The notes under the pieces: model-generated | The model's input: only the letters and a program-made list of their open reading frames with translations | Databases searched by the model: none | Told to the model about the DNA's origin: nothing | NCBI GenBank assembly: GCA_026315105.1 | Contig: CM048748.1 | Span: 481,395,150-481,459,149, forward strand | DNA length: 64,000 nucleotides | Origin: Locusta migratoria | Taxonomy: Eukaryota; Arthropoda; Insecta; Orthoptera; Acrididae | Direction: 5' to 3' | Position numbers and translations under genes: made by a program | In this document: positions 21,363 through 33,336 of the stretch, in pieces | How the letters are laid out: every line of letters starts with the position of its first letter | How positions within the stretch are numbered: position 1 is the stretch's first letter

Positions 21363-21924
21363 TACTTCAACACTCGGCACGCTGACCACACTCGGTCAGA
21401 TACTGGCTCCGTGTGCCGAAGGCTTAGCGACTGCCGTCTCCTGAGGTCTCTGGCTGAAACAGAATACATTCATGTATTATAAAGCCACATATATAAATTA
21501 TCAAACTTACCTGTCAAATTTGCTATTATCTAGTCACGAATTTGTCAGTCCCTTACCCATATCACTGAAGTTTGTGAAATTAAACTCACCTTCAAATCAG
21601 ACACTGTCTCTGTGTGCTGCATTTTGACCCTATTGTGAATGACTATTAACATCGCATTTTCAACATTGACACTGTGTTTACAGAAGATCAACGAACTTAA
21701 ATAAATAAATAAAATATATGAAATGTAAAGATAACCTTTTATTAGACTGACATGTTCACGACGTTACGAAATGTATTCATGATCTGTGGAACCAGTACTA
21801 ATCTAACCTAATCTTATGATGCATTACATACGAGTTAAAGCGTTTACCAACGTAAATGATGCCGCCACAGTGACATTGGCTTAAATGTTCAGATATTTGT
21901 AATCCTAAGGGATCAAACAGCTGA
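21363..21924. other. No gene recognised
   Basis: AT-rich non-coding sequence. A cytosine-poor stretch with taaataaataaataaa lies near 21698-21715. Confidence 0.5.
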
Positions 21925-22695
21925 CGTCTTCTACATCTACCTCCATACCATGGACGCCACCTCACGGTGTATGGCCGGAGGGAGCTTAAAGTGCAGTTGC
22001 CACCTCCTATTCCAGTCGCGTATGGTTCGGCGGAAAAGTCATTGGCTGTATGTGTACGGCTCCGCGTGAGCCTCAATCTCTCCGATCTCATGCTTGTGGT
22101 CGCTTCGCAAGATGTATGTAGGAGGAAGCAACGTATTGTTTGACTCTTCATGAAACGTACGCTCTGGGACGTGTGACGGAAGCCCGCACCGCGCCACAGA
22201 ACGCGGCTGCCCCTGCAGTTTCCTCATCACACAATGAGTCCGGAACGACGTGCGCTGCTCTCCGTGGGATCTTTTCTGTCTCCTATTCACCCTACCTGTA
22301 ATAGAACCCTCACGGATGAGCAGTTCTCAAGCATTGGCCGAACCAGAGTTTAGTAACCTACTCCCTATATTGGCGGAGTACACTTCCTGAGGATTCTTCC
22401 AATGAATCTCAGTCTGGCAGTTGCCTTAACCACGACTGGTTTTATAGGTCGTTCCATTTCTACTCGCCGCGCCGCTTACGCCTACTCCCAGAAATTTCAA
22501 GTATTTACCTGACTCCAGTGTCTATCCTGCTACTGCATAGTTACTTTCATTCTATTCAAACGCACCGCTTTACACTTGTTTATGTTGAAACTCAATTGCC
22601 ATTCCCTAGACCATGCGTCGATATGCTGATATTTTGCATTTTCCGCTTCCTTTTTACAGTGTTGCGACCCCTTGATAAATTAGAACATCACCCGC
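21925..22695 (-). mobile_element. CR1-like LINE 3' end, minus strand, degenerate
   Basis: Read on the minus strand it starts inside the RT thumb (REWQLSFNINKCKAVRLNR, then ATARLRFIGRILRKC, then TLVRPMLENCSSV) and runs through the 3' UTR to the gtagatgtag terminus at about 21930. The same blocks occur in the copy at 38.0-41.8 kb. It is broken by multiple stops. Its upstream part (22566-22695) is included in the 3.48-kb tandem duplication, so a stub of it reappears at 26043-26172. Confidence 0.85.
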
Positions 22696-22830
22696 ATCAT
22701 CATCATAGGTATGTACACTACATAAATACATAACTAACTCATGCTAAGAACAACACACACCCATGTCCGAGGGAAGGACTCAAACCTCTGGCGGGGAGCG
22801 ACCGCGAAATCCGCGCAGCCTTAATAGTCG
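22696..22830 (-). mobile_element. Degraded tRNA-derived SINE (duplication copy 1)
   Basis: On the minus strand: gcgcggatttcgcggtcgc, a degenerate B box (ggtttgagtccttcc), cggacatgggtgtgtgttgt, then a linker resembling the family A variant at 21180. The 3' hairpin is missing. Confidence 0.65.
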
Positions 22831-23937
22831 TCAAATCGCTGAGACCAACCAGTCTTCAAACCGAGAAGATTTCATCATCGAGATCCGCCGAGAAAGTCTG
22901 CATTCACATATAGTCTATGATTTGTCAGTGTAGAAATTGACGTGCTTTATTTTGAGGTACACATATTTTTTCTGGAGTTTATGTAGCAAAATAAAAATAA
23001 AAATTGCGTAAATGCGTTCGGTTTTCAGTTGGGTGAAGTGACAAAACATTAAATATTCATTGTTACAAGGCAATGTGATGAAGACTCTTCGGGAGTCTTG
23101 GGCATTTTACCATTTTAATTATCCTCCCTATAAGTGCAGGAACCATCAGCTTTGCAATAATTACAGCTACCGTTTGAAAGATCAGACGCTAATGAAGAGA
23201 TGAGTGGAAATAAGAAAAAGTGATTCACAAGTACAACCAGGTACATTCACTCAACTCACATCGAATATAACTGAATGTACAACACAAGTAATGAGAGATG
23301 CCTTTTGTCCAAAACAATCCAAATTCTCTTTAATTTTCCACAATATTTACAGGAAAAAGAAGAAAAAAACAGAGTGAATCCCTACGACCGGCATTAAGAA
23401 AGTTTTGAAAATATCATAACTTTAAATTCTCCGTAATATTTGTAACTTTTATTCCAAAAAACATGGCCTTCACTTTACCCCAGATTTGACGGAGTTATAG
23501 CCACGAAGAGCAATTTGGAGGGGAAGAAGAATACAACAGGAGGTTTAAAATGAGACACAATTACCTATCAAAGGAAATGTTACTCTCGGAAGCTTATGAT
23601 TACACCAATTTTCTGCGAATAGACAATGAAATTTTAATAACTTATTTAGAGTTACATTCAAAACCGACACATGTATACGAAAATTTTGTTCTCTGCAAAT
23701 CGATCCTCTAAAGACAGTTCAGTAAAATACCATAATGGGAAACGTGTTGCTTAATCATTCGTGGGAATGCCGGAGAACCTAGATTACTTTTTTATTTTCT
23801 TGAATTCCGGCATGTAAATTGATTTGCTTTATTACCGCTTCCTGAAAAGACATATTGCTGCGAAACATGAGACAACTCTGGCATTTTAATCGCTGCTCGT
23901 AGTGTCCACAGGTGGGCACACTCACGCCCAGTGGGCC

Positions 23938-23963
23938 TCCCCTCCCCTCCCCTCCCCTCCCCT
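23938..23963 (+). repeat. (CCCCT)n microsatellite, also at 27415-27440
   Basis: About five units of the pentanucleotide CCCCT between gggcct and ctcgctg. The same tract recurs one duplication unit downstream. Confidence 0.85.
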
Positions 23964-24424
23964 CTCGCTGTTCCTCTCCTTCTACCCCCTCCGCTTTCCT
24001 CATTTTCTGCCCATCATCTCCTTGTCTCTGTCCATCTCCTACTCCACCTCCTCAGTGCACGCGTAGCGTGAATATCTACCGCCCAGTGAATTCACTGAAT
24101 TTGTCCCCCTCCCTATATCCTGAATTAAGCAGAAAAAAACAACTCAGAGCTTTCACAATGAGTACTAATATTTAGTTAATGCTTATCAAAAGAAGAACAA
24201 GTCTGAATTGTCCGTAACACCAAAGAAAAACTTCATCGATTTAAAACTGCTTCGTGAAAGAAAAAACAATCGTGCACTGAGGAGAAAATAGTTTGTAATA
24301 TAGATTTTATGCGTCTGCATGCCTTTCATAGGAGTAAATTAGGTTGCTATAATTTAAGTGGCTGAAGTACTTTTATGTGTGTTAATCTATACTAATAATA
24401 AATCCTTAAATGTAGGCCTGTCGC

Positions 24425-25200
24425 TGTTCCCTTCAATCTTCAAAACTACTGGACGAATCTTCATGCGGTTTTCACAGGAAACACGAGAAAAGTTTGGGTC
24501 AACATATAGGCATAATTTTATCAAAACCGGATTACGGAAAAAAAGATATCGTAATTTTAAGTGTTTTCAGTAACCATCGCGTCTGATTTTACAACTATTA
24601 AAAACCTCTTATCTCCAACTCTACTTCACGAATTTGCATGGGTTTTTCGCAGGTAACTTGAGCGTAACCTTGGACAACATATAGAAATCGGATCACGGAA
24701 AAAAAGAATATCGTAATTTGAAATTTTTTATCTATGACCGTCATGTCTATCTGTCTCTTTGAATACGTTTATCTCCAAAACTACTTGACGAATCTTCATG
24801 GGCTTTTCACACATAACTTGAGCATATCGTGCGGTTACATAAAGGCTTCAATAATTAAAATCGGATCAAAGAAAATAAAGATATAATTTAATCATCTATT
24901 TAAAAGCCATTGTGTATGTCTATTTGTTGAAGGTAATCTCCAAAAGTACTACGCAAACTTTCGTGAGTTTCCACAGGTAATTGAGAATAGTTTGGAGAGT
25001 AACATAGGCATCATTTCATCAAAATCGGATCAGAGGAAGGAAAGATATCGTAATTTGAAATTTTATGTGTATACTATGCTTATAAGTATGGTGTAGTACA
25101 GTAAATCTTTGTGAGTACTACACGAACTTTCATGGGATTTAAGAGGTCAACTGAGAATACCTTGAGGCAACATATAAGCTTGATTTCATCCAAATGGCAT
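24425..25200 (+). repeat. Array of five degenerate ~165-bp repeats (recurs at 27902-28677)
   Basis: A motif starting ctccaaaactacttgacgaa and running through ttttcacagg, an aacatata block, tcaaaatcggatca and gatatcgtaattt repeats five times, starting near 24435, 24610, 24767, 24936 and 25103. Spacing is roughly 160-175 bp and divergence is high. I do not recognise the family. Non-autonomous transposon sequence is one possibility. Confidence 0.75.
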
Positions 25201-25980
25201 CAGGGCATAAAAAGATATCGTAATTTGTAGTCACTGGTGTGTGCTATGCTTGAATTGCAGCGTAGTACAGCAAAGATCCGACAGAGGCGCTGGCTTATAG
25301 ATGGCGATGCTGCGTTTTTTTATTCTCATAACTAAGGTGTAATATACTGAAACAAGGGCACGATTTTCCTTACGGCAGCGGTGTAGTGTATTGATGTTGG
25401 CAACGACCGCTGAATCCTTTTTGAAAAATCACGTACAATGAAGGGAATAATTCTTTGTGTTGATAATGAAATAAATAGTTAGTGTTGTTCCGATGAGTAA
25501 ATTAATGATTCCCGTAAACCGAATATTTCGTTGCCACCGTTAACATACTGAACCGCTACCACTGTAGGACACAAAATTTAACATAGGTACGACACAAAAC
25601 ATCATTTCATGAAAATCGGATCAGGGGAATAAAAGATATCGTAATTTGTAGTTACTGGTGTATTCTATGCTTGAATTGCAACGTAGTACAGCAAAGATCC
25701 GACAGAGGCGCTGACTTATAGATGGCGATGCTGCGTTTTTTATTCTCATAACTAAGGTGAAATACTCTGAAACAATGGCTACGATTTTCCTTACGGCAGC
25801 GGTGTGGTGTATTGATGTTGGCAGCGGCCGTTGAATCGTTTTTGAAAAATGACGCACAATGAAGGGAATAATTCTGTGTGTTGATAATGAAATAAATAAT
25901 TAATGTTGTTCCGATCACTAAATAAATGATTCCTAAAGCGAATATTTCATTGCCACCGTTAACATACTGAACCGCTGTCT
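25195..25980 (+). repeat. Pair of ~420-bp direct repeats (recurs at 28672-29457)
   Basis: Segments starting at gatatcgtaatttgtag (25214 and 25635) run to catactgaaccgct (ending near 25557 and 25976). They share gatccgacagaggcgctg, atagatggcgatgctgcg and gccaccgttaacatactg. They are about 90% similar by eye, older than the enclosing 3.48-kb duplication. Confidence 0.85.
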
Positions 25981-26042
25981 CTGCAAGTGAAATTTAACCC
26001 TGGTATAAAAGAAAAAAAAAATTTTTTTACTAGCTATAGAGG

Positions 26043-29000
26043 CGCTTTACACTTGTTTATGTTGAAACTCAATTGCCATTCCCTAGACCATGCGTCGATA
26101 TGCTGATATTTAGCATTTTCCGCTTCCTTTTTACAGTGTTGCGACCCCTTGATAAATTAGAACATCACCCGCATCATCATCATAGGTATGTACACTACAT
26201 AAATACATAACTAACTCATGCTAAGAACAACACACACCCATGTCCGAGGGAAGGACTCAAACCTCTGGCGGGGAGCGACCGCGAAATCCGCGCAGCCTTA
26301 ATAGTCGTCAAATCGCTGAGACCAACCAGTCTTCAAACCGAGAAGATTTCATCATCGAGATCCGCCGAGAAAGTCTGCATTCACATATAGTCTATGATTT
26401 GTCAGTGTAGAAATTGACGTGCTTTATTTTGAGGTACACATATTTTTTCTGGAGTTTATGTAGCAAAATAAAAATAAAAATTGCGTAAATGCGTTCGGTT
26501 TTCAGTTGGGTGAAGTGACAAAACATTAAATATTCATTGTTACAAGGCAATGTGATGAAGACTCTTCGGGAGTCTTGGGCATTTTACCATTTTAATTATC
26601 CTCCCTATAAGTGCAGGAACCATCAGCTTTGCAATAATTACAGCTACCGTTTGAAAGATCAGACGCTAATGAAGAGATGAGTGGAAATAAGAAAAAGTGA
26701 TTCACAAGTACAACCAGGTACATTCACTCAACTCACATCGAATATAACTGAATGTACAACACAAGTAATGAGAGATGCCTTTTGTCCAAAACAATCCAAA
26801 TTCTCTTTAATTTTCCACAATATTTACAGGAAAAAGAAGAAAAAAACAGAGTGAATCCCTACGACCGGCATTAAGAAAGTTTTGAAAATATCATAACTTT
26901 AAATTCTCCGTAATATTTGTAACTTTTATTCCAAAAAACATGGCCTTCACTTTACCCCAGATTTGACGGAGTTATAGCCACGAAGAGCAATTTGGAGGGG
27001 AAGAAGAATACAACAGGAGGTTTAAAATGAGACACAATTACCTATCAAAGGAAATGTTACTCTCGGAAGCTTATGATTACACCAATTTTCTGCGAATAGA
27101 CAATGAAATTTTAATAACTTATTTAGAGTTACATTCAAAACCGACACATGTATACGAAAATTTTGTTCTCTGCAAATCGATCCTCTAAAGACAGTTCAGT
27201 AAAATACCATAATGGGAAACGTGTTGCTTAATCATTCGTGGGAATGCCGGAGAACCTAGATTACTTTTTTATTTTCTTGAATTCCGGCATGTAAATTGAT
27301 TTGCTTTATTACCGCTTCCTGAAAAGACATATTGCTGCGAAACATGAGACAACTCTGGCATTTTAATCGCTGCTCGTAGTGTCCACAGGTGGGCACACTC
27401 ACGCCCAGTGGGCCTCCCCTCCCCTCCCCTCCCCTCCCCTCTCGCTGTTCCTCTCCTTCTACCCCCTCCGCTTTCCTCATTTTCTGCCCATCATCTCCTT
27501 GTCTCTGTCCATCTCCTACTCCACCTCCTCAGTGCACGCGTAGCGTGAATATCTACCGCCCAGTGAATTCACTGAATTTGTCCCCCTCCCTATATCCTGA
27601 ATTAAGCAGAAAAAAACAACTCAGAGCTTTCACAATGAGTACTAATATTTAGTTAATGCTTATCAAAAGAAGAACAAGTCTGAATTGTCCGTAACACCAA
27701 AGAAAAACTTCATCGATTTAAAACTGCTTCGTGAAAGAAAAAACAATCGTGCACTGAGGAGAAAATAGTTTGTAATATAGATTTTATGCGTCTGCATGCC
27801 TTTCATAGGAGTAAATTAGGTTGCTATAATTTAAGTGGCTGAAGTACTTTTATGTGTGTTAATCTATACTAATAATAAATCCTTAAATGTAGGCCTGTCG
27901 CTGTTCCCTTCAATCTTCAAAACTACTGGACGAATCTTCATGCGGTTTTCACAGGAAACACGAGAAAAGTTTGGGTCAACATATAGGCATAATTTTATCA
28001 AAACCGGATTACGGAAAAAAAGATATCGTAATTTTAAGTGTTTTCAGTAACCATCGCGTCTGATTTTACAACTATTAAAAACCTCTTATCTCCAACTCTA
28101 CTTCACGAATTTGCATGGGTTTTTCGCAGGTAACTTGAGCGTAACCTTGGACAACATATAGAAATCGGATCACGGAAAAAAAGAATATCGTAATTTGAAA
28201 TTTTTTATCTATGACCGTCATGTCTATCTGTCTCTTTGAATACGTTTATCTCCAAAACTACTTGACGAATCTTCATGGGCTTTTCACACATAACTTGAGC
28301 ATATCGTGCGGTTACATAAAGGCTTCAATAATTAAAATCGGATCAAAGAAAATAAAGATATAATTTAATCATCTATTTAAAAGCCATTGTGTATGTCTAT
28401 TTGTTGAAGGTAATCTCCAAAAGTACTACGCAAACTTTCGTGAGTTTCCACAGGTAATTGAGAATAGTTTGGAGAGTAACATAGGCATCATTTCATCAAA
28501 ATCGGATCAGAGGAAGGAAAGATATCGTAATTTGAAATTTTATGTGTATACTATGCTTATAAGTATGGTGTAGTACAGTAAATCTTTGTGAGTACTACAC
28601 GAACTTTCATGGGATTTAAGAGGTCAACTGAGAATACCTTGAGGCAACATATAAGCTTGATTTCATCCAAATGGCATCAGGGCATAAAAAGATATCGTAA
28701 TTTGTAGTCACTGGTGTGTGCTATGCTTGAATTGCAGCGTAGTGCAGCAAAGATCCGACAGAGGCGCTGGCTTATAGATGGCGATGCTGCGTTTTTTTAT
28801 TCTCATAACTAAGGTGTAATATACTGAAACAAGGGCACGATTTTCCTTACGGCAGCGGTGTAGTGTATTGATGTTGGCAACGACCGCTGAATCCTTTTTG
28901 AAAAATCACGTACAATGAAGGGAATAATTCTTTGTGTTGATAATGAAATAAATAGTTAGTGTTGTTCCGATGAGTAAATTAATGATTCCCGTAAACCGAA

Positions 29001-29520
29001 TATTTCGTTGCCACCGTTAACATACTGAACCGCTACCACTGTAGGACACAAAATTTAACATAGGTACGACACAAAACATCATTTCATGAAAATCGGATCA
29101 GGGGAATAAAAGATATCGTAATTTGTAGTTACTGGTGTATTCTATGCTTGAATTGCAACGTAGTACAGCAAAGATCCGACAGAGGCGCTGACTTATAGAT
29201 GGCGATGCTGCGTTTTTTATTCTCATAACTAAGGTGAAATACTCTGAAACAATGGCTACGATTTTCCTTACGGCAGCGGTGTGGTGTATTGATGTTGGCA
29301 GCGGCCGTTGAATCGTTTTTGAAAAATGACGCACAATGAAGGGAATAATTCTGTGTGTTGATAATGAAATAAATAATTAATGTTGTTCCGATCACTAAAT
29401 AAATGATTCCTAAAGCGAATATTTCATTGCCACCGTTAACATACTGAACCGCTGTCTCTGCAAGTAAAATTTAACCCTGGTATGAAAGAAAAAAAAAAAT
29501 ATTTTTACTTGCTATAGAGG
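26043..29520. repeat. Tandem segmental duplication, copy 2 (3478 bp)
   Basis: Copy of 22566-26042 in direct orientation. The sequence cgcttta occurs at the left edge of copy 1, at the copy 1/copy 2 junction and just past copy 2 (29521-29527), consistent with a 7-bp microhomology at the breakpoints. Substitutions relative to copy 1 include t/a near 26107 (tagcatt for ttgcatt), a/g at 28744 (gtgcagc for gtacagc) and several in the terminal A/T-rich tail, with a one-base length difference in the A run. Confidence 0.95.
26173..26307 (-). mobile_element. Degraded tRNA-derived SINE (duplication copy 2)
   Basis: Same as the relic at 22696-22830, carried along by the tandem duplication. Confidence 0.65.
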
Positions 29521-29717
29521 CGCTTTAGTGCACCAAAGATGTAATAGACGCCGATTCTGCGTAATGAGAATGGCGTAGCACAGCAAGGAACCATGTATCT
29601 ATGACCAGACGATTTTTCACGGAGTTTTAGAGCCAACATGAAAACCTATGGGTTTCATTCCATTGAAATCAGGACACGGAAGAAGAAGAAAATCCCCTAA
29701 TATAAATTGATAGACAC

Positions 29718-30150
29718 CTACACAGGATACTCTGTAAAGGACATTTAACTGCCTGACAGAGGGTACATCGGACCACTTTTATACTATTTATTTCCCATTC
29801 CATTCTCGAATAGCACGCGGGAAGAAAAAACATCTGAATCTCTCTGTTCGAGCTCGGATTTCACGTATTTATTCAGATGATCTTTTATACTTATGTAAGT
29901 GGGAGGCAACAATATATTTTCGCATTCGGAGGAGAATGTTGACGATTGTAGTTTCGTATGTAGCCCACGTCGCAGCGATAAACGCCTTTGTTCTAATAAT
30001 TCCCATCCCAGATCCTGTATCATTTCAGTGACGCTTTCTCCCCTGTATCACGACAATACAAAACAAGCTGCACTTCTTTCGACTCTTTTTCGATGTCCTC
30101 CGACAAACCCACCTGATAAGTATCGCACACTGGGCAGCAAGACCAGATAA
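29718..30150 (-). mobile_element. CR1-like LINE 3' end, minus strand (uninterrupted relative of the 9.3-kb copy)
   Basis: On the minus strand it begins gctgcccagtgtgcgatac and tracks the 3' part of the 9290-16740 element almost base for base: tatcaggtgggttt, ggaggacatcgaaa, gcagcttgttttgtattgtc, gaatgcgaaaatatattgtt and, across the other copy's insertion point, agagattcagatgtttttt. It continues into the 3' UTR (gctattcgagaatggaatgg). It is a short 5'-truncated copy with no intact ORF. Confidence 0.88.
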
Positions 30151-31560
30151 AACAGGAGGAATCTCACTGAATTATTGATGCTGTCCTTTTTCTAGCTAAG
30201 CAAGGATGTCCTTTTAGAGGAACAAAAGAAGATGGTGATTTTGGTGATCCACAAAGTGGCAAATTTCTAAATACAATTTATATCATACTATAGTGTCCCC
30301 CTTCGTCTACGTATTGAACGCCACAAGAAAGGCCAGATTAGCTATTTTTACAAAAATATACAAGATGAATTCCGTGACTTGATTGCTGACAAAATAAAAC
30401 AAGATATAATTAAAGATATTTAGCTGCTAAATACTTTTCCCTGATGTTTGACTGCACTCCAGATGTCAGTCACAATGCGCAGATGACACAAGTAATTCGA
30501 TATATCAAGTCGAATGACTCGGAGGTTGTGGAAAGGTTTACTGACTTTTTTACAGTTACAGACAAAACAGGAGAAGGCCTTAGTCAAGAGATACTGCTAC
30601 AATTGGAACAAGATGGGTTGAACATTAAGTACTGCAGGGGACAGTCTCATGACAAAGGGGCAAACAGGGCTGGAAAGTACAAGGGGGTCCAGTCAAGAAT
30701 ACTTCCGAAGAATGAACTGGGCTATTTCGTACCATGTGCTGCTCACTCTTTAAATTTAGTAGGAGCAAATTCAGCAGACATTCAGCAAGACTAGGTGATC
30801 TGCAAGAGTAGATGCGGTTGAAGCTGTTTACAAGCATTTTCATAAAGTTTTGAAGGCCCTGGAAGAAAATGAATTGGGCTTTCTCAAAACTTTCAGGGAT
30901 TCTTGTACCTCTGAAGCTATTTCTGAGGTCAAAGTGCTAGCAGAAGATAATGAGCTATCAACGGTATTCTCCGAAAAAAGGATTCGATGAAAGCAGAAAA
31001 TGGCCGATGAGCTTTGTGTGGATGAAGTATCCAACATTCACAGAAAAAATAAGGAGTAATTGACAGAGCTTAGTACCAGGTTTACCGCACTTGAGAAAAT
31101 TGGTGCAAAAATTAGTTCTCTGTGTGGTGTGCAAATTCGAGAATGGAAGTGGAGGACTTGAAGGCCAAAGCAGCGGAACTGGCAGAAGATCTTAGCGAGG
31201 AAGAACTTGAAAGTTTCAGACAACATGCGCTGGCAGTAGACGGATCCTTGCAAGATTCCACTGCATCATCAACTTTAAGTTTAATTGATAAAAATAAATT
31301 GGTAGAGGGGTATCCCAACCTTACTACAGCGTTAAAATATATCTTACCATTCTAGTTGCTGTTTCGTCTGGAGAAAAGAGTTTCAGCAAGCTGAAACTAA
31401 TTAAATACACTTGAGGAGCACGACTGCTTAACAAATCTGAGTACAATATCCATAGAGGACGAACGAGCTGCTTCTCTAAACTACGATGGTATCAAAAACA
31501 GTTTTGCAGCAAAAATGGGTCGAAAAGCGACAGTTTGAAGTTATTTTTGTACGATGAGTT
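30140..31560 (+). pseudogene. Decayed hAT-superfamily transposase (ZMYM1/DUF4371-like)
   Basis: The upstream part reads LSKQGCPFRGTKEDGDFGDP in a broken frame. An open segment (30444-30794) then gives MFDCTPDVSHNAQMTQVIRY, TGEGLSQEIL, CRGQSHDKGANRAGKYKGVQ and FVPCAAHSLNLVG, the RNase-H-fold core of this hAT group, where the DxTxDxSH and RGQxYDNGANMxGK blocks hold catalytic residues. Downstream relics read LEKIGAKIS and, near 31350-31480, the KYILPF...EKRVSASLKLIKYT region that corresponds to the C-terminal dimerisation block. Several stops and frameshifts break it. The G-rich patch at about 31708-31765 may be a transposon end, but matching inverted repeats were not established. Confidence 0.82.
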
Positions 31561-31797
31561 ATCTTGTAATATTTTCGTATGTATTAAAATGGTTCTGTTT
31601 TCCTTTGATCTTAATTCAGCCAATAAAATAAGTTCATGTTGTGAGATTGTCACATTTATTTAGAAATGTGCAACCCAATTAGCGTCAAAAAGTCAACTAT
31701 TACATAGGGGGGGAGGGGGGGTGAAAAAAGGGGCGGCAAGTTTAAGCTTGCCCCCCTTGGCAAATGTCCTAGATAGGTCCTGAACTATCTTATAATA

Positions 31798-31905
31798 AAG
31801 ACGACACAAACATCCAGGCCCGAGGGGGGATTTGAACCCCCCGACCGTAGTGGCCGTGCAGACTGGGACTAATGCGCCGCTGGCCGCTCGGCCACTACGG
31901 CCGGC
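31798..31905 (-). mobile_element. tRNA-derived SINE (family A), 3'-truncated, minus strand
   Basis: On the minus strand: gccggccgtagtggccgagcgg head with A box, B box ggttcaaatcccccc (about 31826-31840), gggcctggatgtttgtgtcgtc, then the copy ends before the 3' hairpin. Confidence 0.8.
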
Positions 31906-33180
31906 ATCATGCCAGCCATAATGTTCATATTTCGTTTCTTTACTGACTGCAACATGGCTGCTACAAAATGTTGATAGAAAACGAATACTAAATATGTTTG
32001 AAAATCGTTCCCATATGTGCCTATTACATGGAATAATGGCATAATATTATAAACAAAAGGGATGTAAGCATTTAATTCTTACGTAAGGACTGTCAATAAT
32101 TCGTGTGACTAATTACAACATAGCGGAGAATGCAAAGCACATGAATGTGCAGCTACGTTGCAGTGTTATACATCCAGGTTGTACAGACATCACTGTCAGC
32201 CAGTGTCACTGTGTGTCACCAGAGAATAGAAATATCTATGGAGTGAGTACTGCCTTTTGCGCGTCTTGTCAACAATAAGCAGCAATTACCACGTGATATT
32301 GAGATAAATCCACTCTTTCCACAAGTTTCTTTCCTCTTACGATTGGTTTGTAGCGCACTGGTTGCAAAGAGGCCCCACCTCCTTTTCGCCGAGCAACCAC
32401 ATAACATGAAGTAATATGTAAATAAATGTGTCACAGAAGCAACAAGAAAGCTGAGGAAGCGTCGCTAAAAGAGCCATTTACACACAGTCATTCGTCTTAA
32501 CCTAACAAAAAAGGACCAAGATAAAGTCAGCTTTTAGTAGATTTATATCAATATCACGTGACATTTCCACCTTAATGTTGAGGACACAAAATCTGTTCTG
32601 CGCATCTGAATCTCCTAAGATCTTAATGCTCACTCCATAGATATTTTTGTTCTGTGCCTGCGACTAGAGATAACATCCACACGCGATCGACAAACTCATC
32701 AGTTAACCTCTTTGCTTTCATAATTGTTCGATAATTACTTAGTTTTGGTGCGGACTACATTAAGATAGAGAAAGACATCTTCTTTTGCAGAGACAATTGT
32801 ACTTAGACTTATAATCCGACTTCTGAATATATAGTTCTATTACACAAGGTCGATTTCAACTTCGTGCTTTCGAAGTAATCACTGCAGGATGCGGTGAAAT
32901 GTGTTAGCTGAAAGAGTTGCCGATTCTGCTAACACAGGCAAGACAATTCACTGGAAATACTATATTTAATGGAAAGTTCTATACAGACGATCACCTGACG
33001 GCATTACCCAGACACTGACACCACCATGATGTCCTATTTAAACACACATGAACTGCTCTGTTGATTAAATTACCAGACTTTCAGCTTTCATGGAGTTTTC
33101 GATAATAGCGAGCACTGAATACAGAATAATTACATTGTCCCCAGTTCAACACTGCAACATACTAATACTTCAGGATACAC
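31906..33180. other. No gene recognised
   Basis: AT-rich non-coding sequence with short ORFs only (longest 72 codons). No RNA gene or element seen. Confidence 0.5.
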
Positions 33181-33191
33181 GTACTGTGAGA

Positions 33192-33326
33192 AAAAAAAGT
33201 TCAAATGTTTGTCTAGCTTATGGGACTTAACTACGGGGTTATCAGTCCCTAAACTTACAAACTACTTATAAACTAACTAAGACTAAGGACGGCACAAATA
33301 TCCTTGCCCGAGGGGGGGGGGGGGGG
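33192..33326 (-). mobile_element. 5'-truncated family A SINE ending in a G run, flanked by TSD
   Basis: On the minus strand only the linker, the gggact/gataaccccgtagtta/agtccc hairpin and the caaacatttgaac tail remain. The tRNA-like head is replaced by a run of C (15 G on the + strand at 33312-33326). tactgtgaga occurs on both sides (33182-33191 and 33327-33336), so the insertion boundaries are well defined despite the missing head. Confidence 0.85.
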
Positions 33327-33336
33327 TACTGTGAGA

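Larger units (their letters stand above)
22566..26042. repeat. Tandem segmental duplication, copy 1 (3477 bp)
   Basis: This segment is repeated head-to-tail at 26043-29520. All short ORFs reappear with an offset of exactly 3477 and identical translations. By eye I found only a handful of differences, several of them in the last 60 bp. It contains part of a CR1-like LINE, a SINE, anonymous AT-rich DNA, a (CCCCT)n run, five degenerate copies of a 165-bp motif and a pair of 420-bp direct repeats. No protein-coding gene was recognised in it. Confidence 0.95.

Noticed and set aside
23779..24175. ORFs of 74-87 codons over the (CCCCT)n tract and their copies at 27256-27652
   Set aside because: Both strands are open through low-complexity sequence, and the copies are identical only because of the tandem duplication. 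No domain.
31690..31770. G-rich patch and ccccc stretch as hAT terminal inverted repeats
   Set aside because: I could not find a matching terminus with an 8-bp target duplication on the left side of the transposase remnant.
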